A stretch of DNA of 64,000 bases from Streptomyces monomycini. GTDB taxonomy: Bacteria > Actinomycetota > Actinomycetes > Streptomycetales > Streptomycetaceae. The notes under the pieces are model-generated. The model searched no databases and was not told where the DNA came from. It worked only from the letters and a program-made list of their open reading frames with translations. Numbering within the stretch: the first letter of the stretch is position 1; each line of letters starts with the position of its first letter. The stretch lies in the NCBI RefSeq assembly GCF_022271435.1, contig NZ_JAFIQY010000038.1, positions 22,309 to 86,308 of the forward strand, written 5' to 3'. This document shows positions 53,121-61,954 of the stretch, piece after piece. The translations under genes and the position numbers were made by a program.

Positions 53121-53786
53121 TCACACCCCGCGCAGCCCCAGCGGCCCGGCGATCTCCGCCGCCATGACCTTGCCGGCCTCCTCGGCGAGCCGCTCCTCGT
53201 CGCCGTCCGCCGCGTCGCTGTCCGTGTCCAGGCCGTCCAGCTCGTCCAGCGGCTGGTCCAGCCGTACGTGGGCGACCAGCGACTGCAACGCGCGGAGCGC
53301 CGCGCTCGCCGTCGGCCCCCAGTTCGACAGGTACGAGAACTGCCACCACCACAGCGCTTCGCTGACCCGGCCCGCCCGGTAGTGCGCCAGGCCGTGCCGC
53401 AGATCCGTGATGAGGTCCGCGAGGTCGTCGGAGATCCGGCAGGCGACGGGCGCGCTGCGCGGTACGTACGGGTCGAAGACCTCGGAGTACACGTCCACCG
53501 GGTCCAGCAGCCGCGCGAACCGCTCCCGCAGCTCGTCGACGTCCGGTTCCGGGCCCACGTCGGGCTCGTACCGCTCGTCCGGCACGATGTCCTCGTGCGC
53601 CCCCAGACGGCCGCCGGTCAGCAGCAGCTGGGAGACCTCCAGCAGCAGGAACGGCACGGCGCTGTCCGGCTCGTCGCCCTTGGCCACCTCGGTGACCGCG
53701 ACGATGAAGCTCTCGATCGAGTCGGAGATCTGTACGGCGAAATCGTCCGGATTCCGCGTGGCGTCGTGCAGCGTGGCGTCAGACAT
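53121..53786 (-). CDS. DUF5063 protein
   Basis: A 221-aa acidic protein of the DUF5063 family, function unknown, regularly found next to recR in actinobacteria. Recognisable stretches are LLEVSQLLLTGGRLGAHED, and DLRHGLAHYRAGRVSEALWW. The ATG at 53786 has GGAGGAG upstream and overlaps the recR end by 8 nt. Confidence 0.85.
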   Translation of the reverse strand: MSDATLHDATRNPDDFAVQISDSIESFIVAVTEVAKGDEPDSAVPFLLLEVSQLLLTGGRLGAHEDIVPDERYEPDVGPEPDVDELRERFARLLDPVDVYSEVFDPYVPRSAPVACRISDDLADLITDLRHGLAHYRAGRVSEALWWWQFSYLSNWGPTASAALRALQSLVAHVRLDQPLDELDGLDTDSDAADGDEERLAEEAGKVMAAEIAGPLGLRGV

Positions 53787-54378
53787 CGAGAAGTCTCCTC
53801 CCTTCGAAGGCCCGCCCGAGCGTGACCTCGTCGGCATACTCCAGATCGCCCCCGACGGGCAGTCCGCTGGCCAGCCGCGTCACCCGCAGGCCCATCGGCT
53901 TGACCATGCGCGCGAGGTACGTGGCCGTGGCCTCGCCCTCCAGGTTCGGGTCGGTGGCCAGGATCAGCTCGGTGATCGTGCCGTCCGCGAGCCTGGCCAG
54001 GAGTTCCCGTATCCGCAGATCGTCGGGGCCCACGCCCTCGATCGGGCTGATCGCCCCGCCAAGCACGTGGTAGCGGCCGCGGAACTCCCGCGTCCGCTCG
54101 ATCGCCACGACGTCCTTGGGCTCCTCCACGACGCAGATGACCGCCGGGTCGCGGCGCGGGTCCAGGCAGACCCGGCACTGCTCGTCCTGTGCGACGTTGC
54201 CGCACACGCTGCAGAACCGGACCTTCGCCTTGACCTCCATCAGCGCGTTCGCGAGCCGGCGGACGTCGGTCGGCTCGGCCTGAAGAATGTGGAAGGCGAT
54301 CCGCTGCGCGCTCTTGGGACCGACGCCGGGCAGCCTGCCCAGCTCGTCGATCAGATCCTGGACCACGCCTTCATACAC
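53779..54378 (-). CDS. recR: recombination mediator RecR
   Basis: A 199-aa RecR, which works with RecF/RecO to load RecA at gaps. The helix-hairpin-helix is RLPGVGPKSAQRIAF; the zinc finger is CSVCGNVAQDEQCRVC; the Toprim domain includes CVVEEPKDVVAIERT and ATDPNLEGEATA. GTG start at 54378 with AGAGAAGA upstream. Same strand and order as dnaX-ybaB-recR in many bacteria. Confidence 0.96.
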   Translation of the reverse strand: MYEGVVQDLIDELGRLPGVGPKSAQRIAFHILQAEPTDVRRLANALMEVKAKVRFCSVCGNVAQDEQCRVCLDPRRDPAVICVVEEPKDVVAIERTREFRGRYHVLGGAISPIEGVGPDDLRIRELLARLADGTITELILATDPNLEGEATATYLARMVKPMGLRVTRLASGLPVGGDLEYADEVTLGRAFEGRRLLDV

Positions 54379-54540
54379 GGAACGTCTTCTCTCTCTTCTG
54401 CCGTGCTGCGTACGCTAGTTGTCTCCTCCCCGGAAAGGGAGACCCATCTTCCGACGACTTCGGCCCCGGAGATCCGGAACGGTGGTTCCGGAGCCGGAGC
54501 CGGAGCCCGTGTCGTCGTCCGTCGTCCGTCGGCCGACGGC

Positions 54541-54897
54541 TCAGAAGGGAAGGCCGGGAATGCCGCCGCCGCCCAGCCCCTGGGCGAGCGGGCCGAGCTT
54601 CTCCTGCTGGAGCTGCTGAGCGCTGGCGTTGGCGTCCCGTACGGCGGCCAGGACGAGGTCCGCGAGCGTTTCGGCGTTCTCCTCGGCGGTGCCCGCCTCC
54701 GGGTCCACCGCCTTGGGGTCGATGACCAGGCCCTGGAGCTCGCCGGAGCCGTTCACGGTCGCCTTGACCAGGCCGCCTCCCGCCGAACCCTCCACGGGCG
54801 TCTCGGCCAGCTCCTGCTGGGCCGCCGCGAGATCCTGCTGCATCTTCTGGGCCTGCTGGAGCAGCTGCTGCATGTTGGGCTGACCACCGGGGATCAC
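54541..54897 (-). CDS. YbaB/EbfC family nucleoid-associated protein
   Basis: A 118-aa DNA-binding protein. The N-terminal helix MQQLLQQAQKMQQDLAAAQQ is diagnostic, followed by VKATVNGSGELQGLVIDPK. The GTG at 54897 has AGGAG 7 nt upstream, so the upstream opening is ignored. Located between dnaX and recR as usual. Confidence 0.93.
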   Translation of the reverse strand: MIPGGQPNMQQLLQQAQKMQQDLAAAQQELAETPVEGSAGGGLVKATVNGSGELQGLVIDPKAVDPEAGTAEENAETLADLVLAAVRDANASAQQLQQEKLGPLAQGLGGGGIPGLPF

Positions 54898-55091
54898 TAC
54901 GTGACTCCTGCCGTACGACAACGATTGGTGCGGTAGCCCGAGCCTACGTGCTCGAACGGCGCGACGCCCTACGCCGTACGGAGGAGCACAGCCGTACGCC
55001 CGGCCGACAGCCGTCCGGCGCGCGCCCGCACCTGATCAGCACGCCCGGAGCGAACGCCCGGTACGGCCGCGGCGGACGGTCGCCCGACCGC

Positions 55092-57884
55092 TCAGTACTC
55101 GTTGTTGAACTCCTCGACCACCGTCGCGCCCAGCTCGCGGACGATCAGGTCGTGTCCGCTCAGCGCGGAGTCGACGAGGTCGGGGTCGTCCTCGGCGGGC
55201 ATGTCGTCCTCGATCGACACCGGCGCGGGCTCCGGCTCGCGGTACGCGGCGGCGCCACCGGCAGGCCCGCTTCCGGCCCCGCCCTGCGCGCCACCGGACG
55301 GACCACCCGGCCCGCCGTTCTCCCCGTTGCCGCCGCTGTCACCGTTGCCGCCACCGGCATGACCGCCGCCGGTCCCGTAGCCGCCGCCACCGGACGGGGC
55401 GCCCGTCGGGGCCACCGCCTGCCGTGCCATCTGCGCGCCCTGGCCGCCGCCCGCGTCATACCCGGACCCGGAGCCGCCCTGCGCACCACCGGAGGGGCCA
55501 CCAGGCCCGCCGCCCTGCGCCGGAGCGCCGGAGGGGCCACCGAAGCCGCCGCCACCGCCGCCGAAATTGCCGCCGCCGAAGCCACCGCCCTGCGGCGCGC
55601 CTCCACCGGGCCCGCCAGGCGGATTGGTGCCTCCGGACGGGTCGACGATCGCCTCGACCCTCCACTGCACGTTGAACTTGTCGGCCAGCGCCTGCCGCAG
55701 CACGTCCTCGCTGCCGCCGTTGGCGAAGCTGTCCCGGGCACCGGCGTTCGGGAAGCCGATCTGCAGCGTCGTGCCGTCGAAACCGGCCACCTGCGCGTTC
55801 TGGCTGAGCAGGATCCAGGTGAAGCGCCGGCGGCCCTTCACCGCCTCCAGGATCTCCGGCCACAGCTGCCGCACCTGCGCGGCTCCCTGCGCCATGCTCC
55901 CGCCGCCCTGAGCGGCCTGCTGCGGCTGCTGCGGCTGCTGCGGCTGCTGCGGCTGCTGCGGCTGCTGTACGGGTACGGACTGCCCAGGCTGCCCGGCCTG
56001 CCCTGCACCGGCCTGCACACCGCCACCAGGACCACCGGCAGAACCGCCGGCCCCACCGGCACCTCCCGGGCCACCGCCCTGCCCCGGCGCCGTCGCCGTG
56101 GGCCACCCACCGGGCTGCCGCCCGGCCGCACCTCCGGCCACACCCCCGGCCGCCTGCTGCCCGGGCCACGCACCGGGCTGCCGCTGTCCGGCACCACCCT
56201 GGCCCCCGCCCTGACCAGGCCAGGTCCCAGGCTGCGCCGCCTGCTCACCCCCCGTACCGGCACCCGCGCCAGCACCTGCTCCAGCTCCTGCTCCTGCTCC
56301 TGCTCCTGCTCCAACCCCAGCCGCGTTCGGATTCCCGGCCCCCGGCCAAGCGCCCGGCGTGGCAGCAGCCGCGGCCTCCGCCCCCGCGGATTCCGCCTGC
56401 ACCCCACCAGCAGGCGCACCGCCAGCGGACACCCCCGACACATCCGCCCCAGAACCGACACCCGCACCAGCACCAGCCCCGACACCAGCTCCGGCCCCAG
56501 CACCCCCGGCGCCTCCCCCATTCATCCCCCGCACCGCGGCGCGAGCGGCGGCCGGACCAGCAGGCCCAGCAGGCCCAGCCGGCCCAGCAGGCGGCCCAAC
56601 AGGCGACCCGGTCGGCACTCCGGCCGGCGGCATACCCGCATGCCCCCCCGGCCCCGGCACATACTCGACCTCGGGCCCGCCGATCCCCGTCGTCACCGGC
56701 CCACCGACGCTCAGCCCGGCCGTGCTCGCCCCACGCTCCAGGCGATCCAGGCGCGCCTGCACCGAGCGCTCGTCGTCGTACGCCGCGGGCAGCAGCACCC
56801 GCGCACAGATCAGCTCCAGCTGGAGCCGCGGGGAGGTCGCCCCCCGCATCTCCGTCAACCCGGCATTGACCAGATCCGCGGCCCGCGCCAGCTCCGCTCC
56901 CCCGAACACCGACGCCTGGGCCTGCATCCGCTCGACCACATCGGCCGGCGAATCGATCAGCCCCTTCTCCGCCGCGTCCGGCACCGCCGCCAGGATCACC
57001 AGGTCACGCAGCCGCTCCAGCAGGTCGGCCACGAACCGCCGCGGGTCGTTCCCGCCCTCGATGACCCGGTCCACGACCTCGAAGGCCGCCGCCCCGTCCC
57101 CCGCGGCGAACGCCTCCACGATCGAGTCCAGCAGCGACCCGTCGGTGTACCCGAGCAGCGACGTGGCCATGGCATACGTCACACCCGCGTCGCCCGCGCC
57201 GGCGAGCAGCTGGTCCATCACCGACATCGAGTCACGCACGGACCCGGCCCCGGCCCGCACCACGAGCGGCAGCACACCCTCCTCGACGGGGATGTCCTCC
57301 TGCCCGCACACCTCACCCAGGTAGTCGCGCAAGGTCCCCGGCGGCACCAGCCGGAACGGATAGTGATGCGTACGCGACCGGATCGTCCCGATGACCTTCT
57401 CGGGCTCGGTGGTCGCGAAGATGAACTTCAGATGCTCCGGCGGCTCCTCGACCACCTTGAGCAGCGCGTTGAAGCCCGCCGACGTGACCATGTGGGCCTC
57501 GTCGATGATGTAGATCTTGTACCGGCTGCCGGCCGGCCCGAAGAACGCCTTCTCCCGCAGTTCACGCGCATCGTCGACACCACCGTGCGAAGCGGCGTCG
57601 ATCTCGATGACGTCGATGCTCCCCCGCCCGTTCCTGGCGAGGTCCACACACGACTGGCACTCCCCGCACGGATCAGGCGTGGGACCTTTCTCACAGTTCA
57701 GACAGCGCGCCAGGATGCGCGCACTGGTCGTCTTGCCGCAGCCGCGCGGGCCACTGAACAGATACGCGTGGTTGACCCTGTTGTTCCGCAGGGCCTGCTG
57801 GAGCGGATCGGTCACGTGCTCTTGCCCGATGACCTGAGCAAAGGTCTCGGGGCGGTAGCGGCGGTACAGCGCGAGGGACGACAC
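55092..57884 (-). CDS. dnaX: DNA polymerase III subunits gamma/tau
   Basis: A 930-aa clamp-loader subunit. The AAA+ part (1-370) has Walker A SGPRGCGKTT near 45, a four-Cys zinc module (CLNCEKG...CGECQSC) and IDEAHMV. Residues about 385-650 are extreme low complexity: GPAGPAGPAG, GAGAGVGAGAGAG and five QPQ/QQP 9-bp repeats. A conserved domain at about 660-760 (VRQLWPEILEAVKGRRRFTW) is followed by another Gly-rich linker and an acidic C-terminus. The GTG at 57884 is chosen because relatives start MSSLALYRRYRP; TATCGT 7 nt upstream may make it leaderless. Confidence 0.95.
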   Translation of the reverse strand: MSSLALYRRYRPETFAQVIGQEHVTDPLQQALRNNRVNHAYLFSGPRGCGKTTSARILARCLNCEKGPTPDPCGECQSCVDLARNGRGSIDVIEIDAASHGGVDDARELREKAFFGPAGSRYKIYIIDEAHMVTSAGFNALLKVVEEPPEHLKFIFATTEPEKVIGTIRSRTHHYPFRLVPPGTLRDYLGEVCGQEDIPVEEGVLPLVVRAGAGSVRDSMSVMDQLLAGAGDAGVTYAMATSLLGYTDGSLLDSIVEAFAAGDGAAAFEVVDRVIEGGNDPRRFVADLLERLRDLVILAAVPDAAEKGLIDSPADVVERMQAQASVFGGAELARAADLVNAGLTEMRGATSPRLQLELICARVLLPAAYDDERSVQARLDRLERGASTAGLSVGGPVTTGIGGPEVEYVPGPGGHAGMPPAGVPTGSPVGPPAGPAGPAGPAGPAAARAAVRGMNGGGAGGAGAGAGVGAGAGAGVGSGADVSGVSAGGAPAGGVQAESAGAEAAAAATPGAWPGAGNPNAAGVGAGAGAGAGAGAGAGAGAGTGGEQAAQPGTWPGQGGGQGGAGQRQPGAWPGQQAAGGVAGGAAGRQPGGWPTATAPGQGGGPGGAGGAGGSAGGPGGGVQAGAGQAGQPGQSVPVQQPQQPQQPQQPQQPQQAAQGGGSMAQGAAQVRQLWPEILEAVKGRRRFTWILLSQNAQVAGFDGTTLQIGFPNAGARDSFANGGSEDVLRQALADKFNVQWRVEAIVDPSGGTNPPGGPGGGAPQGGGFGGGNFGGGGGGFGGPSGAPAQGGGPGGPSGGAQGGSGSGYDAGGGQGAQMARQAVAPTGAPSGGGGYGTGGGHAGGGNGDSGGNGENGGPGGPSGGAQGGAGSGPAGGAAAYREPEPAPVSIEDDMPAEDDPDLVDSALSGHDLIVRELGATVVEEFNNEY

Positions 57885-57944
57885 GCATACGACGATATCG
57901 GCCCGCACCGACAACCGGGCCGCCCCCGATCCCCGGAACGCAAA

Positions 57945-58035
57945 CGCCCCCCACGCACCCGCCAGAGCTCACTTACCCTTGCTGCCTTCCGGCCCTGGGG
58001 GAGTTCGGTGAGATAGCGCCACGTGAGGGGCTGCG
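57945..58035 (-). ncRNA. ffs: signal recognition particle RNA, small bacterial type
   Basis: Read on the minus strand, CCAGGGCCGGAAGGCAGCA is the conserved apical loop of 4.5S RNA. Flanking GAACTCCC/GGGTAAG and outer arms GCCCCTCACG/CGTGGGGGGC pair to close the long hairpin. It lies just upstream of dnaX, as in other streptomycetes. Ends are approximate to a few nucleotides. Confidence 0.9.
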
Positions 58036-58176
58036 CCCAACCCTAGCGGATCCCCCGCCCCACGCACGACCCCACCCCACCCCGAGATCACTTCCACCCC
58101 CCTCGACGATCACTCCCACCCCCCTCCGGCGGATCATGTTCGCGAGCACCCCTCAACGTCTTGTATTGTTTGCGGC

Positions 58177-58264
58177 GGAGGATTCGCCTAGTGGCCTAGG
58201 GCGCACGCTTGGAAAGCGTGTTGGGGGCAACCCCTCACGAGTTCGAATCTCGTATCCTCCGCCA
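58177..58264 (+). tRNA. tRNA-Ser (anticodon GGA)
   Basis: Acceptor stem GGAGGAT/ATCCTCC, anticodon stem CACGC/GCGTG with loop TTGGAAA (anticodon GGA), a long variable arm and T-loop GTTCGAATC. CCA is encoded at 58262-58264. Its 3' end is the integration site of the downstream element. Confidence 0.95.
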
Positions 58265-58327
58265 GTGCCTCACCGGGCACTACGTCGAAGGCCCCTACCG
58301 TTCGCGGTGGGGGCCTTCGTCGCGTTC
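58247..58327. repeat. attL: 81-bp direct repeat, tRNA-side copy
   Basis: Runs from the tRNA T-arm through CCA and the terminator. It matches 62849-62929 with a single difference (CTACCG here, CTATCG there). Weaker similarity extends 20 nt further into the tRNA variable arm. Confidence 0.88.
58286..58319 (+). terminator. terminator of tRNA-Ser
   Basis: A 15-bp stem (58286-58300 with 58305-58319, one G-T pair) closed by TTCG, inside the att repeat and therefore duplicated at 62888-62921. Confidence 0.8.
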
Positions 58328-58978
58328 TCACCCCTCGTTGTCCTGGTTTTTGTCCACAGGGGGTGCCTCATGGGGGCCTAGGATGGTTTTCTCGATCTTC
58401 CGGGTTGCTTCCTTCAGCGTGGGGTCAGTCACATGCAGGTACCTGACCTGCATCCGAGCGGCACCGCCCGGTTCCCGTCCCATGATCTGGTTGATGACGC
58501 GACCCGGGTCAGCGGGCAACATCAGCACGGTCCTGGCCGTCATGCAGGCGGGGCGTCACGGACGCCGGCGTCTACCAGCAGTCGCTTCCAGTCGTGGTGG
58601 TCCGCGTTTGAGCTCAGGGGCCCACCCAACGGCTGGTGAACACGTACTCCGACTCGATCCACAGATCACCGGCCGTCTTGCGCTTCTGCCCTGAGTCTTG
58701 GCATGAGCCCGGAGCATGGCCACCAGCGGACCAGGCAGGGGCACGGCGCGTCGGCCAGCTCGGGACTCTGTGCCCCTGATCTTGTGCCCACCCCGCACCT
58801 TGTCCGGGTAGCACTCCGCTTTCGCCTGGCCGCACGGTGAAGCATCCGGGCACCCATGCTTACATCTTGGGCCCAGGCGGTTCCGACGCAGGTTCAGGTA
58901 CTCGTTGCCAAGGTCGACATCAGACCAACGCAGTCTTAGAGTCTCGCCCTGCCGGAGTCCGAGCGCCAACGTCGCCAT
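58328..58978 (-). pseudogene. tyrosine recombinase (integrase), degraded
   Basis: The frame ending at 58556 encodes LALGLRQGETLRLRWSDVDL, the box I region with the first catalytic Arg. After a frameshift, DHHDWKRLLVDAG continues in another frame, and a third frame ending at 58328 has VINQIMGREPGGAARMQVRYLHVTDP with the final Tyr region. The HxxR box between them is destroyed and the N-terminal half is missing, so the enzyme cannot be functional. Confidence 0.85.
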
Positions 58979-59933
58979 TCTCGGCGCCGTCCGTGGTTGC
59001 GGTTGTCACGGCAGCCTCGCTGATCGTCTTGCAGCACGCCAGGTGTGACCGCTGTCGAGCTGGTTCGCGGCCGAATCTTGACCAGCGGCCCTGGCGTCGG
59101 GACGGAGAATGCGGAGCCGGATGAGAACGCCCGACCGCTCAGCCGCGCGGGCGGATGTGAATGCCCAGCCTACTCCTGACTGGTATCAGCACCAGCTGTG
59201 AAGAACCTGTTGTGCCCTGCCCGTACTCCCGCTTCGCCGCCGCGAATCTCTCCTTCCGCACGTAGACCGAGTCGTACACCGCGAACGCGGATCGAGCAGC
59301 GTCACGCCGCTTCACCCAGAACAGGCCGTGCTGGAGCGGGTGAAGCACATCTGCCAGCCACTCGTGAAAGCCGCGGTCGGCGCAGGCTGGGTACACCTCG
59401 CTGCAGGACGGAGGAAATGCGCAGCCGCTCGGCCGCCGCGCCATCTAGATAGGCGTTGAGTATCAGCCCGGGGCTGGTCATGACGATGTGAGGCAAGTGC
59501 TGACGCCCAGGCCATGCACGTCTGGATATGCCACCTCGGACGCCCGGCCACTGGCTTGAGTGAAGAGTTCAGCATCCGTCAGGCATACGGCGATTTGCGC
59601 GACCCTAGTCGTCGTCAGGAGCTGCTGACGCAGGTCGTCAGCAGTGAACACGGAAACGCACTCTCAGGCGGAGCGAACGACGCAGAGGAGTCAGCTTCAT
59701 TTTCACATGCGAGCTGGGAGACAACACACCCCTCCTAGGGCTCGAGCCATCGAGAAAAAATAGTCAAAAAATGTCAACATCGATCCTAATTAACGATTAA
59801 TTGGCCAATCGCGCCTGCAATATGACAATGAGATGCAACTCGAGGAACCACCCCCTAGCATCTCTAGCAAGCGACCGGGGCGCGCCCCACTCGCGACCCA
59901 AGACATCGACACGAGGCGAGGAAAGGGCAGGAC
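58979..59933. other. non-coding or decayed part of the element
   Basis: About 950 bp with no gene I can defend. A 101-codon frame on the minus strand (59139-59444) has a plausible protein-like end (FHEWLADVLHPLQHGLFWVK) but no recognisable family and may be remnant. From 59740 the sequence turns strongly AT-rich, with direct and inverted repeats ahead of the intact gene. Confidence 0.5.
59788..59802. promoter_or_regulatory. AT-rich inverted repeat upstream of the DGQHR gene
   Basis: AATTAA-CGA-TTAATT in a local AT-rich island (59745-59830) that also holds the direct repeat GTCAAAAAATGTCAA. This is unlike anything else in the window; it could be an operator, a promoter region or a remnant origin of the element. 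Confidence 0.5.
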
Positions 59934-60893
59934 GTGACCGGGGAAGACGATGAGAATCCGCGCACATACACCGAGATCACCGAGGTGACGCCCGACAAAT
60001 GTTCGATCTGGATGGAACAAAGGTCATGCAACCGCGTCCCCTTGAAACGGTCAAATGTAGACAAGTTCAAAAGCATTCTGCGAAATAAAAAGTTTCGCAC
60101 TACCCACCAAGGCTTCGCTCTGGACTGGCACGGCTGTCTCATCGACGGACAGCATCGAGCCGCAGCCATTATCGAGACCGGCGTTCCAGTGACCGCACAG
60201 GTCACGTACAACCTCAGCCCGGACACCTTTGCTGCGATTGACGGTGGTCGCGTCCGTGCAGCCGGCGACTTCGTCGCACAGATCACAGAGATGAGGCAGA
60301 GCAACTCAAACGTCTATGCAGCTGCGCTCAAGATCCTCGCAAACCGCGCTGCGGGTCTGCACTGGATGAGGTGGACCAGCGGGCGGCTGACCGCCGAACA
60401 AGTACAGATCTTGGTCCCACGGTGGCCATTCGACGAGGAACACATCGTCCGCCTGGTCAGCAAGGGAAAGCAATGTCATTCCAGCGCAACGGGATTGATT
60501 GTGGCACGCACGATCATTGCAGAAGTGTGGCCAGAGAAAATCGCCGACCTATTCTTTGATGGCATCGGCGAGACCAGCCGAGAATTTGTCGGGCGAGACC
60601 CCAGAGCCTTGTACACGAACACCATGATCAATGTGAACCGCGGAGTCGTAAGTAGGGACAGCATTCAGCAGTCGGCTCAGGCCATCAAAGCATTCAACGC
60701 CCTCGTGTCGGGTGACTCTATTGGCACTCTAAAAAAAATGAAGGCTGCTGGCGTAAAGATCATTAAGGACCGGCGAACCGGAAAGGAAATCCAGCAGGAA
60801 TACCCTCCGGATCGTTATCCGGAAGTCATTCAGCCGGCCATCAATATCAGCGACAAGTGGCTTGGGAATGACGGCACACGGTCGATCGACTGA
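59934..60893 (+). CDS. ParB-like protein with DGQHR motif, cargo of the element
   Basis: A 319-aa protein, clearly foreign in codon use (many A/T third positions in a genome that avoids them). Residues 31-110 match phage and plasmid proteins related to the ParB/Srx nuclease fold: NVDKFKSILRNKKFRTTHQG, then LIDGQHRAAAIIETGVPV and DTFAAIDGGRVRAAGDF. The rest is helical with no known domain. The GTG at 59934 follows AGGAAAGGGCAGGA. It is the only intact gene in the element besides the IS. Biochemical role unknown. Confidence 0.82.
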   Translation: MTGEDDENPRTYTEITEVTPDKCSIWMEQRSCNRVPLKRSNVDKFKSILRNKKFRTTHQGFALDWHGCLIDGQHRAAAIIETGVPVTAQVTYNLSPDTFAAIDGGRVRAAGDFVAQITEMRQSNSNVYAAALKILANRAAGLHWMRWTSGRLTAEQVQILVPRWPFDEEHIVRLVSKGKQCHSSATGLIVARTIIAEVWPEKIADLFFDGIGETSREFVGRDPRALYTNTMINVNRGVVSRDSIQQSAQAIKAFNALVSGDSIGTLKKMKAAGVKIIKDRRTGKEIQQEYPPDRYPEVIQPAINISDKWLGNDGTRSID

Positions 60894-61619
60894 AGGGATA
60901 GTTCACGACTCCGTCGAGACATGAATCGCTCAGGCATGTGGTCGCGGATGGCGCTCGCGCCGCCGGGGCCCTGGATTCCCAGCGTCAGCATTCCCATTCC
61001 TCGGCGGTGCGGTCGGGCCAGTGTTCGCTTCAACGTGCGAGGGCCTCGTCAGCGCGTTCGCGTTAGGAGGGAACGCGCCGCTCTCCGAGGCAGGCGACGA
61101 GCGCCACCAGCTCGGCAGACCAGATCGCACGAAACCGGCTGAGATCGAACGGGATCGCGGCGGTGATCCTGCCAACGCAGGCAGCCTGGTCCGACGGCCG
61201 CGAGGCGCTGATCCGCAGGATCACGATTGCCAGCAACACGCTCCTCGCTGTCATCACATTGCCAAGCGAACCTCTTCACTCCTCACACCGTCATCCCAGC
61301 GCATATCTGGCAACTGGTGCGCCAAAAGCCCCAGCACCTTCGGCTAGTCGATTCGAAAGCCGCTCTCTTCATCGATGTCAGCGGGCTCGATACACAAATG
61401 CCGCGGCGGTCGCACACCTTAGCCTCAGAGAACGTTCATCGAATCAGCAGTCTGTTCCACACGGGGCGAAGCTTGCCTCCCGCAACGCTCGATAAACCAG
61501 AATTTCCTCGTTCGATCCCGCACACGGAGGTGCAGGAAAAATTTGGCGCTCTCGGCCGCGTCGTTACATCGCATTTTGGAGTCATTTCATTAGGCGTGAT
61601 CTTGCGTCATGCTGAGGTG
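60894..61619. other. element region without recognisable gene
   Basis: About 725 bp with only short, unconvincing frames on both strands. Likely decayed sequence between the DGQHR gene and the IS5 remnant. Confidence 0.5.
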
Positions 61620-61954
61620 GTGACGACTTCGCTTGTGGAGCGGATGACACCTAATGGCTTGTGGGAGCTGTCCCAGCGGGTTGGGCCGCCAGCTCCCCTC
61701 CGTCCGCAGGGCCGTGGCCGCAGGCGGCATGGGGATCGGAAGGTCGTGGCTGCGATTATCTTCGTGGCTACGTCGGGCTGCACGTGGGGCCAGTTGCCGC
61801 AGAGGTTCGGACCGTCGAGTGTGACGGCCTTCCGCCAGTTCCACCGCATGGTCGCAGGCGAAGCTGTACCGGCTGGTCCTGGACGAGTTCGGCGCTCTGG
61901 GCGAGCTGGATTGGTCGCGGTGTGCGATCGACTCGGTCAGCGGTCGCGCCCTTA
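61620..61954 (+). pseudogene. IS5-family transposase, 5' fragment
   Basis: Starts GTG at 61620 (VTTSLVERMTPNGLWELSQ), continues RKVVAAIIFVATSGCTWGQLP, then loses frame; LVLDEFGALGELDWSRCAID is in another frame. The catalytic part is absent. It ends at the TTA target site of the inserted IS, with no 3' remainder on the other side. Confidence 0.8.

Noticed and set aside
54948..58016. A 1022-codon open frame opposite dnaX
   Set aside because: Antisense shadow of dnaX with Arg/Thr/Pro-rich nonsense composition and overlapping the SRP RNA.
59139..59444. A 101-codon gene in the element
   Set aside because: No family, no ribosome site and a decayed surrounding; listed only as part of the non-coding stretch.
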